Part shown: positions 45,063-53,911 of the stretch, piece after piece
Numbering within the stretch: the stretch's first letter is position 1
Layout of the letters: each line of letters begins with the position of its first letter
Made by a program: the position numbers and the translations under genes
Source: Siderastrea siderea
Lineage: Eukaryota; Cnidaria; Anthozoa; Scleractinia; Rhizangiidae
NCBI GenBank assembly: GCA_964030785.1
Contig: OZ034968.1
Coordinates: forward strand, 43,277,186-43,341,185
Direction of reading: 5' to 3'
Length of the DNA: 64,000 nucleotides
Notes under the pieces: generated by a model
The model's database searches: none
What the model was told of the DNA's origin: nothing
Seen by the model: the letters and a program-made list of their open reading frames with translations, nothing else

Positions 45063-45440
45063 TTGTTTACGCATCTTGACTTAGTAGCCAGGCATCTGAT
45101 GAGAAGAGAGAAAACTGGTGACAACATGAATCATTTTCGTCACTCGTGCTTTCTTTGGCTTTTCGTGGCTAACTCGTACAAGGATATTTGGAAGCCATCC
45201 ATTGCTGACAAACTTGCCTGTGAAAGGGATTTAGATAATTGTTTTGACAAATTTGCTGTCAAAGTTGTCAACAATGCAAAACAGTGGGCCATTTACCACA
45301 CACGTTATTGAAGATAGCGGGGTACTTTCTCACTGAGAGGCCGTCGGCAACGCTGTAAACAGCTTTTTGGTGGAATGGAGATTCCTTGTCTAGTGACCTT
45401 CAGCTGTTCTAGAGAGTCAACTTTAAATCGTACCTGACAA
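45063..45440 (+). pseudogene. HIRAN-like domain fragment
   Basis: Plus frame reads SYKDIWKPSIADKLACERDL then DNCFDKFAVKVV, followed after a frame change by TVGHLP and LKIAGYFL, and in a third frame by RRQRC...GMEIPCLVTF. The series 'YKDIW.P.I...L.C.R...N..D.FAV.V......GH.P' is typical of HIRAN-like domains that occur in many cnidarian proteins of unknown role; HIRAN domains elsewhere bind DNA 3' ends. Two frameshifts break it. Remote-homology call by pattern. Confidence 0.5.
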
Positions 45441-46090
45441 TTGAAATAACTGCTTGTTCATGGGTTTTTAACAAAAGTTGGTTTCATAGTGTTTACATAG
45501 TAGTAATGGCGGAAAGTGTTTCAAACTTGTTCATTCAACTTGTCAAGTAGCCCGACTGTCCACGAACCAAGTGCTGGTCACGTGATTGAATTAACCTCTC
45601 TAGGGCGGTTAAGAAAAGCATTTCGGCACGTTTCATTTTCAGCTACAAAATAAACTACTAAATGCCTGGACTTCAGTCTTGGTTTGTAAACACTGATTTA
45701 TGCCCATTATGTTTCTCTGGTTACTATTGCTTCAGCTCAAATCAGAATGTTGTTATTTTTAGTTTCGTGCACAACAGTGGTTTAAAAAATGTTAAGGATT
45801 ACATTATGTTGCGATGAAAACAACGATTTTTATCTTTAATAAATTATTCTTGTTGAAAATCTTACTGTCTGTTGCTACTATTGATATTCTACTACCATGC
45901 AATAATAATAATCCGACCAATGTTCATTCAGTTTTAAGATATTTCATTTTCTGTATCTATCTAATGCATTTTGTTACGTGTTTAACAGCCACAAATTCAG
46001 GCATTTTAGAAGTAGTTATAGAGTTGGGGGTACGAGCGCATTTGAAAATGCGCTCTTACCAAACCCAACTATTTAACTACTTTCCATCTG
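45441..46090. other. Transition to AT-rich viral DNA
   Basis: Short frames only. A near-palindrome GAGCGCATTTGAAAATGCGCTC at about 46035-46056 shares its core word with the 54-bp repeats that follow. The left end of the viral element may be here; I could not find a terminal inverted repeat. Confidence 0.4.
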
Positions 46091-46104
46091 ATGGCGATCA
46101 TTTT

Positions 46105-46345
46105 ATGGAAACGAGCGCATTTTTCCATTTTATTGAATCTATATGCTTTTTATCTCATATGGAAACGAGCGCATTTTTCCATTTTATTGAATCTATATGC
46201 TTTTTATCTCATATGGAAACGAGCGCATTTTTCCATTTTATTGAATCTATATGCTTTTTATCTCATATCGATACGAGCGCATTTTTCCATTTCATGAAAA
46301 TCTATATGTTTTTATTTCATGTGGAAATGAACGCATTTTCCATCG
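46105..46345. repeat. 54-bp tandem repeat, ~4.5 copies
   Basis: Units start at about 46105, 46159, 46213, 46267 and 46321, each with (G)AAACGAGCGCATTTTTCCAT and CTATATGCTTTTTATCTCAT. Being a multiple of three, it gives a repetitive open frame that I do not regard as a gene. It sits at the left margin of the viral module. Confidence 0.9.
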
Positions 46346-46494
46346 CGTGACTTCATACAACAGGAAGTCTAAAATTCTCGGAAAACAGGAAGTTATACCG
46401 AGAAACAAGTCTGGACATGTCTGGTGAAAACAGGAAATGACTCATCTATTTTCCAAGGTCATGAGATTGTCATACGATCTCTATCAACCAATCA

Positions 46495-46722
46495 ATGAAG
46501 AAAGGTGGAAATATATTTTATTATAAAGTTTACTTACAATCATTACTCAGAAAGTTTTATAAGCAATTATCGCCATACAAAAAAATTTGTAGATGCACAC
46601 TACCTTTAAAATGGTTTTTGGTTAATGGTGATACTATTAGGAAGTTTTTGGAAGAACACAGAGAGGTCGCAATACCATGGATCCATGAAATAGATTGCTT
46701 TTGTGATACCTGTAAGATTTAG
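46495..46722 (+). CDS. Small ORF at left end of the viral module
   Basis: 75 codons, ATG start at 46495. Rich in Lys, aromatic residues and Cys, ending in DCFCDTCK. No domain recognised. It precedes the VLTF3-like gene by 69 bp in the same direction. Codon use is AT-rich like the other viral genes. It could be a truncated remnant. Confidence 0.35.
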   Translation: MKKGGNIFYYKVYLQSLLRKFYKQLSPYKKICRCTLPLKWFLVNGDTIRKFLEEHREVAIPWIHEIDCFCDTCKI

Positions 46723-46724
46723 AC

Positions 46725-46748
46725 CGACACAGCTGTGTCGTGACGTCA
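46725..46748. promoter_or_regulatory. 16-bp perfect palindrome plus CRE-type TGACGTCA
   Basis: CGACACAGCTGTGTCG at 46725-46740 is a perfect palindrome and is followed at once by TGACGTCA (46741-46748), the consensus CREB/ATF site. It lies 44 bp before the VLTF3-like ATG. Function inferred from position only. Confidence 0.5.
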
Positions 46749-46791
46749 TGTTTGTAAGTACATAAAATAATATCTGATGTTATAGTATAGG

Positions 46792-47355
46792 ATGAATTGT
46801 AACAATGAATTACATGATGAACTTAAAGAATTAGGAGATATTGTTTGTCCTTTTTGTGACCAAAAATTGGAAGATTCTAATGAAAAACGGAAATATGATG
46901 AATGCTGTAATGATCAGTATATTATTTACGATGATGGGATGTTGGCATGTCTAAGTTGTGGTATTGTTCAAGGATATAATTATGTGAAAGAATATGTTGA
47001 TTTTTATAAAAATAAACATAGATTTATAAGAAAATCTGTTTACCATCGAGAGTACCACATCAACAACATATTACTCGATATTGAAGAAAAATATAACATT
47101 AAAATATCAAACTGTCAGAAACATAAGATTGATGCTATATATGTCGAGATAGGTAAGGTTCTTAATGAAGTTAATGGTACAAGGAAAAGAATGATTAGCG
47201 TTAATTTTATTATGAGAAAGATATTCAAGATGATGGGGATACCTCATAAACAAATTCCAATTAGTAAATCGAAAAAAACTTTAGCTTTTTATAATAAATA
47301 TTGGGCTAGTATTCTGTGTCTTATTAGTGATAGAATAAAAGATATTATTCAATGA
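46792..47355 (+). CDS. VLTF3-like viral late transcription factor
   Basis: 187 residues. N-terminal CPFC (about residue 19) and CLSC (about 53) pairs form a zinc-ribbon, followed by a basic helical part (HRFIRKSVYHREYHINNIL, ISVNFIMRKIFKMMGI, YNKYWASILCL). This arrangement - zinc-ribbon, then 'F-x-R..H', then 'ILkkL...' - is that of Pox_VLTF3 proteins, found in giant DNA viruses, virophages and Polinton-like viruses, where they drive late gene transcription. Slightly short for the family. The ATG follows a TATAGTATAG run. It ends 11 bp inside the convergent membrane-protein gene. No lesion seen. Remote call. Confidence 0.55.
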   Translation: MNCNNELHDELKELGDIVCPFCDQKLEDSNEKRKYDECCNDQYIIYDDGMLACLSCGIVQGYNYVKEYVDFYKNKHRFIRKSVYHREYHINNILLDIEEKYNIKISNCQKHKIDAIYVEIGKVLNEVNGTRKRMISVNFIMRKIFKMMGIPHKQIPISKSKKTLAFYNKYWASILCLISDRIKDIIQ

Positions 47356-47827
47356 ATTTACTGTCGTATTTGTCGAAATATTTATCGATGCTAGGGCATA
47401 GATCAACAATTATATCATCTTGTAACTTTACATCAGATAGAAAGAGAGAAATATCATATGGTAACCCTCTCAAAAAGCTCTTTAATTGAACCAATATTTT
47501 TTTATAGGTTGTGTATGCAAAACGACATCTGTCGACCCTATTGTTTAAATCGGTTTTTGTTAGATACCCTTGGATGATCACACCTGGGCCAACGACACAA
47601 GCGATTGTTATCGGGTTCAAAGTAATAGCGCCTACAATAGATCCAACGGCGGTTAGACCTATTGATGTCGTTTCAAGCGATAGTTTTAAATGCTTCAATT
47701 TTTTGTACTTCCATTGATAACATTTGTATAAGCGGTGATAGTTCTTATATAACGCCTTTAATTCAGAAATCTGATCTTCAGTTAACTCAGATGATACGTG
47801 GTTCCAATTAAATATATTCTTTGTCAT
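47345..47827 (-). CDS. Small membrane protein with glycine-rich hairpin (viral)
   Basis: 160 residues: N-terminal helix, a hydrophobic Gly/Ala-rich segment at about 55-90 (TSIGLTAVGSIVGAITLNPI, VVGPGVIIQGYL) able to form one long or two short membrane spans, then RFAYTTYKKILVQLKSFLRG and a C-terminal acidic helix. Proteins with this layout recur in cnidarian Polinton-like elements; the fold recalls SLATT-type membrane proteins. The ATG is preceded by CATATAATATG. Role unknown; membrane or capsid-associated. Intact. Confidence 0.55.
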   Translation of the reverse strand: MTKNIFNWNHVSSELTEDQISELKALYKNYHRLYKCYQWKYKKLKHLKLSLETTSIGLTAVGSIVGAITLNPITIACVVGPGVIIQGYLTKTDLNNRVDRCRFAYTTYKKILVQLKSFLRGLPYDISLFLSDVKLQDDIIVDLCPSIDKYFDKYDSKFIE

Positions 47828-47877
47828 ATTATATGGTCACATTTTTTTTCTTTTTGAAAGATTTTTAACATGGGTGC

Positions 47878-49923
47878 ATAATGTTCTATCCGTAGAAGTA
47901 CTTGCGGAAGCCATTCGAAAAAAACAGAAGATCAAAGGTATAGAAATAAACGGCAATGAATTCAAGTTAAGCCAATATGCAGATGACACGACACTCATCC
48001 TTGACGGTTCCAAAGAATCCTGTTTAGAATCTTTGGTTTTAATAGAAACTTTTGGTAATGTATCGGGCCTCAGACTCAACATTAAAAAGACAGAAGCTCT
48101 ATGGATAGGCTCTAAAAAAGATTGTGACCTCAAACTTCTCCCAGAAAAAGATTTCAAATGGCCAAAGAAAAAAGTTAAGGCTTTAGGTGTTTGGCTCTCA
48201 ACGGACCCCAATATAATAATATCTTTAAATTACAAAGAAAAAATTGAAAAAATTAGATCGATCTTAGGGTGCTGGAATTTTCGTAGACTTACCCTACTGG
48301 GGAAAATAACAGTTCTAAAGAGCCTGGTTACATCTCAATTAGTATACATATTTTCATCTTTGCAAACTAACCACGAAGCGATTAAAGAAATCAACACAAT
48401 GTTCTACAAGTTTTTATGGAATGACAAGGGAGACAAAATCAAACGAAAAGTGATGATTAATGATTATCCAGAAGGAGGGCTAAAAATGATCGATATTGCT
48501 TCCTTTAATAAATCTCTCAAAGCTACATGGATCGAAAAATATCTGGACCCTGAAAACCATAGTAAATGGAAGCGACTTTTTGACTCAGATCTTGTACGAT
48601 ATGGAGGTGAAGCAATATTAAAGGGAAACCTTAACAAAAAAGATATAAACAACTTAACAATATCAGACCCCTTTGTAAAAGAAATACTAGAAATCTGGTC
48701 AGAAGTTTTTTTTCAGGAAACAATAGTATCTGACGAACACCTTTTGTCGTCACCTTTGTGGCAAAATTCCCTGATAAGAATTCAGAATAAGCCGGTTTTT
48801 TATTATGACTGGCTCCTCAAGGGCATTACACAAGTTAAGCATTTAATGGATGAATCCTCCAATTTCCTCTCCCTTACCGCTTTCCAGAATAAATATGGCT
48901 TGCAAACTCGACCTTTAACTTTCTTTGGAATAATCTCAGCAGTAAATCATTTACGAAGGCAAAACACCAGGACCCAACGTAAATATGAAAATTGCTTCTT
49001 AAAATTTCTAATGAGTCAAAAACCATCAAAATTTATCTATCGGGAAATAGTGTCAAAAAAAAGTGAAAGGCCAACTGCCTGTCAAGAAAAGTGGCACAAA
49101 GATATCAACCTTCTTTTAAATGAAAGTATTAATTGGAAAGTCGCTTATCAAACGTCTTTTAAATGTACAAAGAGCACTAAACTTATCACGTTCAACTTCA
49201 AATTGTTACATCGCCAGTTACCAACTAACTCTTTTTTAAAAAAAGTTGGACTTCGAGATGATGATAAGTGCACTTTCTGTCATAAGGAAATAGAAAATTT
49301 GATACACCTTTTCTGGAGATGCAAAAAAACAAAACAATTTTGGGATAGTCTTTTCAAATGGTTAAAATCTTGTCAATTTTCTTTGAGCGAAAACAATTAC
49401 TTGCACATAAACACGGCTTTGGGTCTGAGACCAGACAGCTCTAAACACAAGCTCCAAATCAATTTCTGTTGTCTAACTGCCAAGTACTATATCTGGCTAT
49501 GTCGATTAAAAGAGAACCCCCCTTTTTTGAATAATTTCTTGCTTTATTTTAAACACATTTATGAAATAGAAAACAATGCCTCTACTGTCCAAAAGAAATG
49601 GGAACCCTTCCTGCCCTATATAAATCTTTAGATTTGAGTCTCCAAACTTAATCAAATATACTATACTTCTCTACAGTTATGAAAACCTGTGTGCCTTTAC
49701 CCAAGGAAAAAGAAAAAAAAATGACAATATGTATAGCCTTTGCTAGTTGCTTTTCGTCTGCTTTTTCCTCCTAATTGCTTGTTTTTGCTTGCTGTTTTTT
49801 TTCTCTTATTCTCACTTTTTGGTTAGAGTTAGCTTAAATTTTTTTCCCCCTTTATGTTACTTTTGTCACTTTGTAAATTTGTATTACCTTTGTTGTGACC
49901 CTTAATAAATTGTCAATAAAGCT

Positions 49924-49960
<37 letters not shown>

Positions 49961-49971
49961 TATAATGTTCT
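47878..49971 (+). mobile_element. 5'-truncated LINE (L1/Tx1-like) with 10-bp target duplication
   Basis: Flanked by ATAATGTTCT at 47878-47887 and 49962-49971. Body 47888-49961 ends in GCTAAAAAAA...A followed by (TA)n. The 5' truncation, the A-rich tail and the duplication are the signature of target-primed reverse transcription. It inserted into the viral module, inside a small minus-strand viral gene. Confidence 0.9.
47888..49631 (+). CDS. LINE reverse transcriptase, C-terminal part
   Basis: About 580 residues in one frame to the stop at 49631. It starts mid-domain at SVEVLAEAIR and includes the polymerase box QYADDTTLILDG, then the thumb/connection region (LLGKITVLKSLVTSQLVY, FYKFLWN, EGGLKMIDIASFNKSLK) and a zf-RVT motif near the end (CTFCHKEIENLIHLFWRC). 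The endonuclease, fingers and ORF1 are absent because of 5' truncation. The frame is free of stops, so the insertion is young relative to the BEL copies. Cannot mobilise as it stands. Confidence 0.85.
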
Positions 49972-50034
49972 GATGTTTTTGATCAATCTTTCTATGCTTT
50001 CCAGAATTTCATTGATTAAAATAGCTGTTCTCAT

Positions 50035-50055
50035 TATATTATAAAGTTAGATTAT
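50035..50055 (-). promoter_or_regulatory. Late-type start signal (TCTAA + TATA) of the split small gene
   Basis: TCTAA at 50047-50051 (minus), then TTTATAATATA directly before the ATG at 50034. Confidence 0.6.
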
Positions 50056-50192
50056 TCATTATCTTCTTCTTCGGAATCCTCATTATTTCTTTTGGGATAA
50101 TAATATATTCTAAAAAGCATTCCATGCTCCAATCAGATGGATATCCTGCATTGTGCTATATAATAAATGTAAATTTTTTTTGTGGAAAGTAA
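50056..50192 (-). other. Short viral intergenic with overlapping mini-frames
   Basis: Minus-strand mini-frames of fewer than 30 codons (one acidic, with EDSEEEDNE). Too short to support; may hold one small viral gene. Confidence 0.25.
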
Positions 50193-50737
50193 TCACGCAC
50201 TTGTTTGATACTCGATACGAAGTATAATTGCGTTGTAACTTTTCCAAATATCATCATTCATATTTAGTTCAAAAGCCAAAATCCCGGACGAAGGCATTTG
50301 GAAAGAATTTGGGTTTATCGTTTGATACCACCCACTTTTTTCTGAGGTAAAATTTCTTGAAGAGCTTAGAGTTCCAGTAAAAAAATTCCGTAAAGATGTT
50401 TTGAGTTTCAAAGATATTTTTTTGTGTCTATGTACAGTGACATGAGAATCCGAAGAAGTGATTGGACGCGTACAATATATATCAATATTTTTCAAAATCG
50501 CTTCACCCGGCAATGAAATTATTTCGGCACCATTTAAAACAAAATTTTTGTCCCCTTTTGTTGAATTTAAAAAACCGTTTATGTGGTGAATGGAAGAGCG
50601 TAGTTGGTGTCCGTTTAAAGACAAATCTGTTTGCATAACCATTTTTCCGTTTTCAATAACAAAAGCGGTGTCATAGACACTTGGGTCAACATTTGAAATT
50701 GTTTCTTTAACACCATAGACAATTAAATGCCCAATTG
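50193..50737 (-). pseudogene. C-terminal part of the viral fibre protein, out of frame
   Basis: About 180 codons open in the frame shifted by one from the upstream fibre ORF. The text (VYDTAFVIENGKM, MQTDLSLNGHQLRSSI, FLNSTKGDKNFVLNG) reads as a beta-rich head domain and continues directly from the end of the neighbour. The shift falls in a run of five T (minus) at 50744-50740. Either a real indel, an assembly error in a homopolymer, or slippage. Confidence 0.55.
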
Positions 50738-51970
50738 TTAAAAACGATTGCTTACTGACTGTACCGTGCAGATCGAGATATATAAATTGTGGGGGTGAGC
50801 TACCCCATCTGTGAAAATGGATAACTGTTTTGGTGTACTTCTCGTTGTTCCTTGAGCTGTTACACTTATCTCATTCATTTCCGGCGGAAACCATTCAACG
50901 ACCATTGTGTAATACCCGACTGGAAGTTTATATAACTTAAAACCAAGACGTGAGCAGTACTGGAAGGGTGAGCTTTTTTCAAACAAGAGTTTAAGTTGGT
51001 AAGCTTTTTTATTAATTTGATGTGGAGAATTGGGAAAATCGACAATACCCAAAACCTCGATATTGTTTTCACTCGAAGATTCATCAGTGTCTTCCATCAA
51101 GTATCTGAAGGCGTCCCTTTTTTGACCTGAGTTATTGATCTGAGATTCACGAATTTTTTGAGTGACAAGATCTCTCAAATCTGATATTTCCTCTTGCACA
51201 AAATCAACATTGACTGCGGATTTTGAGTCTCTGGAGTCGGTTTGTAAGTTAATAATTTTATTGTTATTTAAATTCAAGTTTCCAGTCATATTATTGGTAC
51301 CATCAACTTTGAGAAACTTTTTTTGTGTCATGTCATCAATTCTGTTGTTAACAAACTCGACACATGCGGCGTCTCTTTGGTTTGATGGAAGATCAAGATT
51401 GGTAATTGATTTATTTTTCATATCAATATCAGCTCCTTTATCCAGTTTTTTTTCAAGCTGATTTTCGACATACTTTTTGTTTGTGGCTTGATCTGCCTGT
51501 GTTGGGTCTTTTACGTTGTAGATTGTATTATTGTTCATATCAATGCTTGCCTCCATTTTTCCACCCTCTTTTTTCGAAAGAAAGATATTTCTCGTGTCCT
51601 GATAGTTTATTACCTTTGACAGATCACCGTGGATAGGATAAGGATTGCTTTTTAATCGCAAAATCTCGAACTTATTTTGCATGTCGATATCAGCAGAAAT
51701 ACTTGCATTACCTTGAGGTCCAGGAGGTCCAGGATCACCTTTATCACCTTTAGGACCAGGTGACCCAGTATCACCTTTATCACCTTTAGGACCAGGTGAT
51801 CCTGTATCACCCTTTGCACCCTTCGCCCCAGTAGGACCATTATCGCCTTTAGGACCAGTAGGACCAGTAGGACCAGTTGGACCAGTAGGACCAGGAGGAC
51901 CAGGAGGCCCTTGAACACCTGAAGAAGTCGTTTCTGATGATGTTGATTTATGTTCATTGAAAATTCCCAT
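50738..51970 (-). CDS. Viral fibre-like protein with collagen repeats
   Basis: 410 residues in this frame. Short Ser/Thr-rich head (residues 1-18), then ~24 uninterrupted Gly-X-Y triplets (about residues 19-88; pattern [20 protein letters not shown]), then repeated 'DMNNNxIxNLxDPxxxxDAxxxxYV' units (about 95-290) typical of trimeric beta-prism fibres, then a beta-rich region. Collagen-like fibres are known in many large DNA viruses and phages; here it would form the receptor-binding spike. It is single-exon and sits between viral genes, so it is not a host collagen. The frame ends at a T5 run, with the rest of the head domain in the next frame (50193-50737). Confidence 0.75.
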   Translation of the reverse strand: MGIFNEHKSTSSETTSSGVQGPPGPPGPTGPTGPTGPTGPKGDNGPTGAKGAKGDTGSPGPKGDKGDTGSPGPKGDKGDPGPPGPQGNASISADIDMQNKFEILRLKSNPYPIHGDLSKVINYQDTRNIFLSKKEGGKMEASIDMNNNTIYNVKDPTQADQATNKKYVENQLEKKLDKGADIDMKNKSITNLDLPSNQRDAACVEFVNNRIDDMTQKKFLKVDGTNNMTGNLNLNNNKIINLQTDSRDSKSAVNVDFVQEEISDLRDLVTQKIRESQINNSGQKRDAFRYLMEDTDESSSENNIEVLGIVDFPNSPHQINKKAYQLKLLFEKSSPFQYCSRLGFKLYKLPVGYYTMVVEWFPPEMNEISVTAQGTTRSTPKQLSIFTDGVAHPHNLYISICTVQSVSNRF

Positions 51971-51991
51971 TATATACTTATTGATTAGATA
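51971..51991 (-). promoter_or_regulatory. Late-type start signal of the fibre gene
   Basis: TCTAA at 51985-51989 (minus), spacer CAATAAG, then TATATA touching ATG at 51970. Confidence 0.6.
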
Positions 51992-52032
51992 TAATTAAAA
52001 ATTTTCATATATACTTATTATACTATGCTAAG

Positions 52033-52674
52033 TTATTGTATCTTTCCATAAAAGTTTCCCTTTATCAACTTCTTTGGTTTGTCTACATACAGGAACGAGT
52101 ACGGTTTTTTGGTTGCTTTGATGTATTGTTCCTTATCAACACTCAATTCTCTGGATATTAAATTACGTTCATTGCTACTTGGAAATTCATAAACACAAAA
52201 ATGGCTACAATTTAACCGAATATCCTTGGGTGTTCCATAGAAAGATTGACTCAGATAAATGACTGAACAATTTTTATGTCGACCTCTTATGAAATAATCA
52301 ATCAAAGGTTTCTGATTCTTTTCACATACGAAATCATCAAAAATAACTATCTTCTGTGCTTCATTTTCCATATCTTCAACTGGAACTATTTCATTACTGC
52401 TGCAGACGAGTACATCATAGCCAACTGATTGACTGATTTCATTAAAATTCTTTATCATATCCTGATATTTTTGCTGTTCCAAGTTTTTAGCGTACAAGTG
52501 AATCTGATCATAAAAGACTAATGGCTTCATCAACATATGATAAAGCAAATTTGTTTTCCCCGAACCACTACCTCCACATATCAACATTCGGAATGTGTCA
52601 TCAGGCATATATTGATACAATTGTTTGTAACTGTTCATTTTATTACTGTTGCTGTCATAATTTGGTATTTCCAT
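52033..52674 (-). CDS. A32/FtsK-HerA-type DNA-packaging ATPase
   Basis: 213 residues. Walker A GGSGSGKTN at about 34-42, Walker B KIVIFDDFV at about 112-120, and a sensor-like VIYLSQSF at about 140. This is the short packaging ATPase shared by Polintons, virophages, adintoviruses and poxviruses (A32); it pumps genome DNA into the procapsid. Length is normal for the group and no lesion is seen. ATG at 52674 follows the shared TCTAA + TATA signal. It is divergently arranged with the coiled-coil gene at 52756 across an 81-bp intergenic stretch containing a 10-bp repeat. Confidence 0.88.
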   Translation of the reverse strand: MEIPNYDSNSNKMNSYKQLYQYMPDDTFRMLICGGSGSGKTNLLYHMLMKPLVFYDQIHLYAKNLEQQKYQDMIKNFNEISQSVGYDVLVCSSNEIVPVEDMENEAQKIVIFDDFVCEKNQKPLIDYFIRGRHKNCSVIYLSQSFYGTPKDIRLNCSHFCVYEFPSSNERNLISRELSVDKEQYIKATKKPYSFLYVDKPKKLIKGNFYGKIQ

Positions 52675-52691
52675 ATATAATATATTAGATA
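52675..52691 (-). promoter_or_regulatory. Late-type start signal of the ATPase gene
   Basis: TCTAA at 52685-52689 (minus), then TATATTATAT directly before ATG. Confidence 0.65.
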
Positions 52692-52735
52692 ACTTGAGAT
52701 AAGTTGAGATAAGTTAAGATAAGTTGAGATAAGTT
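52691..52735. repeat. 10-bp tandem repeat AAGTTGAGAT x4
   Basis: Units at 52691, 52701, 52711 and 52721 (AACTTGAGAT, AAGTTGAGAT, AAGTTAAGAT, AAGTTGAGAT), then AAGTT. The period equals about one helical turn, so all copies face the same side of the DNA. It lies exactly between the divergent start signals of the ATPase and coiled-coil genes. Possible operator, enhancer or origin element. Confidence 0.85.
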
Positions 52736-52755
52736 TTATCTAAGCAATATATATT
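52736..52755 (+). promoter_or_regulatory. Late-type start signal of the coiled-coil gene
   Basis: TCTAA at 52739-52743, then CAATATATATT before ATG at 52756. Confidence 0.65.
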
Positions 52756-53881
52756 ATGGACATAGAAAGAATGAAGAGAATATCAGAGGCCAGAATAAAA
52801 GCAGGCCAACAAGTTAGTACTGTTCGAAACACGCTGAAAGAATTCAAACAAGGATTACAAGATGTTCAAGAAGAATTATCTGAGGTGTATAAGCCGATTG
52901 TTAAAGCATAAGAAGATGTCAAACAAAAGATTGACGATAAACAGGACAAATTGCTTGAACAGTTGCAGAAAAACCAAAAAGCATTAACATCAGGGCTTGA
53001 AGATCTTCTTATGTTTCAGCAATTGCCTGATGAACAACCACAAGAAGTAACTAAACTTCCTATTGATTATGAACCGAAAATGTTGAAACCTGGATTTAAG
53101 TCTGATCTTGATAAGGATTTTGATGCAGATGAAATACAAAAATTGACCGAGTTTAAATTATATGCACCCAGTGATGTACTGAAAGCTTCAATTGATGGAA
53201 CCTTGGACATTGATGAATACGACAAAAATCTTGGTGAAAAAATCAAACAACTAGGTTCTAAAAAAGGTATTTTATCAAACACAAAGAAGAAAAAAAAAAA
53301 ATAAAGACCAAATTGATAAATTAGCAGAAGACATTGAGTTGTTACGAAAATACAGAAAACGTATAAAAATAATACCTGAAGGTAAAAAAACCATTGGTAC
53401 AGGCTATACACAACCAAAACGTAATGCTTACAAAATATCATCTGGCGGAAAATATGGTAATCTGATCATCGATGTTCCAAAATTGATGGGACAATTGCAT
53501 TTAATAGCGAAGAAGGATGATGTAAAAGTACTTGATAAAAAGGTTGATTTTGACACTCTTGATCTGCTGACAAAGAGATTCAACAGTAAAAAGAAGTATA
53601 GTGACCTGTCAAAGATGGTTTTCAATCAATTGAATAAACTAAGTGAGATACCTATCCACAGAACTTCTAAAAAATTCTCTAAACTAGGATCTGGAGTAGT
53701 CTACTATAACAATGTTGATGATCTCATCGATCGGATGGAATTACTTGGTGGTGCTATAATGGCAGGTAATGACGGTGCAAAGAGTGAAATGTCTGATATA
53801 GTGCATAAATTATATGAAATAGGTAAAATAGATAACAATCAGCTTAACGATCTATTGAAAAGTTATGTCATCCAATTGTAA
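52756..53881 (+). pseudogene. Viral coiled-coil protein, two lesions
   Basis: ATG at 52756 opens a frame rich in Gln/Glu/Lys heptads (KQGLQDVQEELSEV). An in-frame TAA at 52909-52911 interrupts it at codon 52; the same frame then runs on to 53304. At 53290-53301 an A12 run ends in TAA, and the continuation (LRKYRKRIKIIPEGKKTIG, GGKYGNLIIDVPKLMGQL, LGSGVVYYNNVDDLIDRM) lies in another frame to 53881. Together they make a ~375-codon gene of a type I associate with cnidarian Polinton-like elements, function unknown; its position next to the capsid genes suggests a virion or scaffold role. Confidence 0.6.
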
Positions 53882-53891
53882 TTCAATTGTT

Positions 53892-53911
53892 TATCTAATC
53901 TAAATATATAT
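53892..53911 (+). promoter_or_regulatory. Late-type start signal of the penton-like gene
   Basis: Two TCTAA boxes back to back (53894-53898 and 53899-53903), then ATATATATAT running into ATG at 53912. Confidence 0.65.

Larger units (their letters stand above)
47837..50034 (-). pseudogene. Small viral gene split by the LINE
   Basis: A short minus-strand frame starts at ATG 50034 and runs to the insertion site at 49971; its continuation is found on the other side of the LINE (47887 down to 47837) in the same frame once one target copy is discounted. The intact gene would be about 37 codons, with a hydrophobic-basic composition and a basic C-terminus. It has the shared TCTAA and TATAATATAATG start signal, which argues that it was a real gene. 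Function unknown. Confidence 0.55.

Noticed and set aside
45814..46350. Plus frame with three repeated 18-residue blocks
   Set aside because: The 54-bp repeat is divisible by three, so an open repetitive frame arises without selection; no start signal like that of viral genes.
47837..48652. Minus-strand frames opposite the LINE reverse transcriptase
   Set aside because: Antisense shadows of a strong coding frame. Only the first few codons, outside the LINE, belong to a viral gene.
50738..51970. Collagen-like ORF taken as a host collagen exon
   Set aside because: Single uninterrupted frame, followed by viral fibre-type repeats, a viral start signal and viral neighbours on both sides.
52909..52911. 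In-frame TAA in the coiled-coil gene taken as recoded sense codon
   Set aside because: Neighbouring viral genes use TAA as an ordinary stop, and the same gene has a second lesion; decay is simpler.
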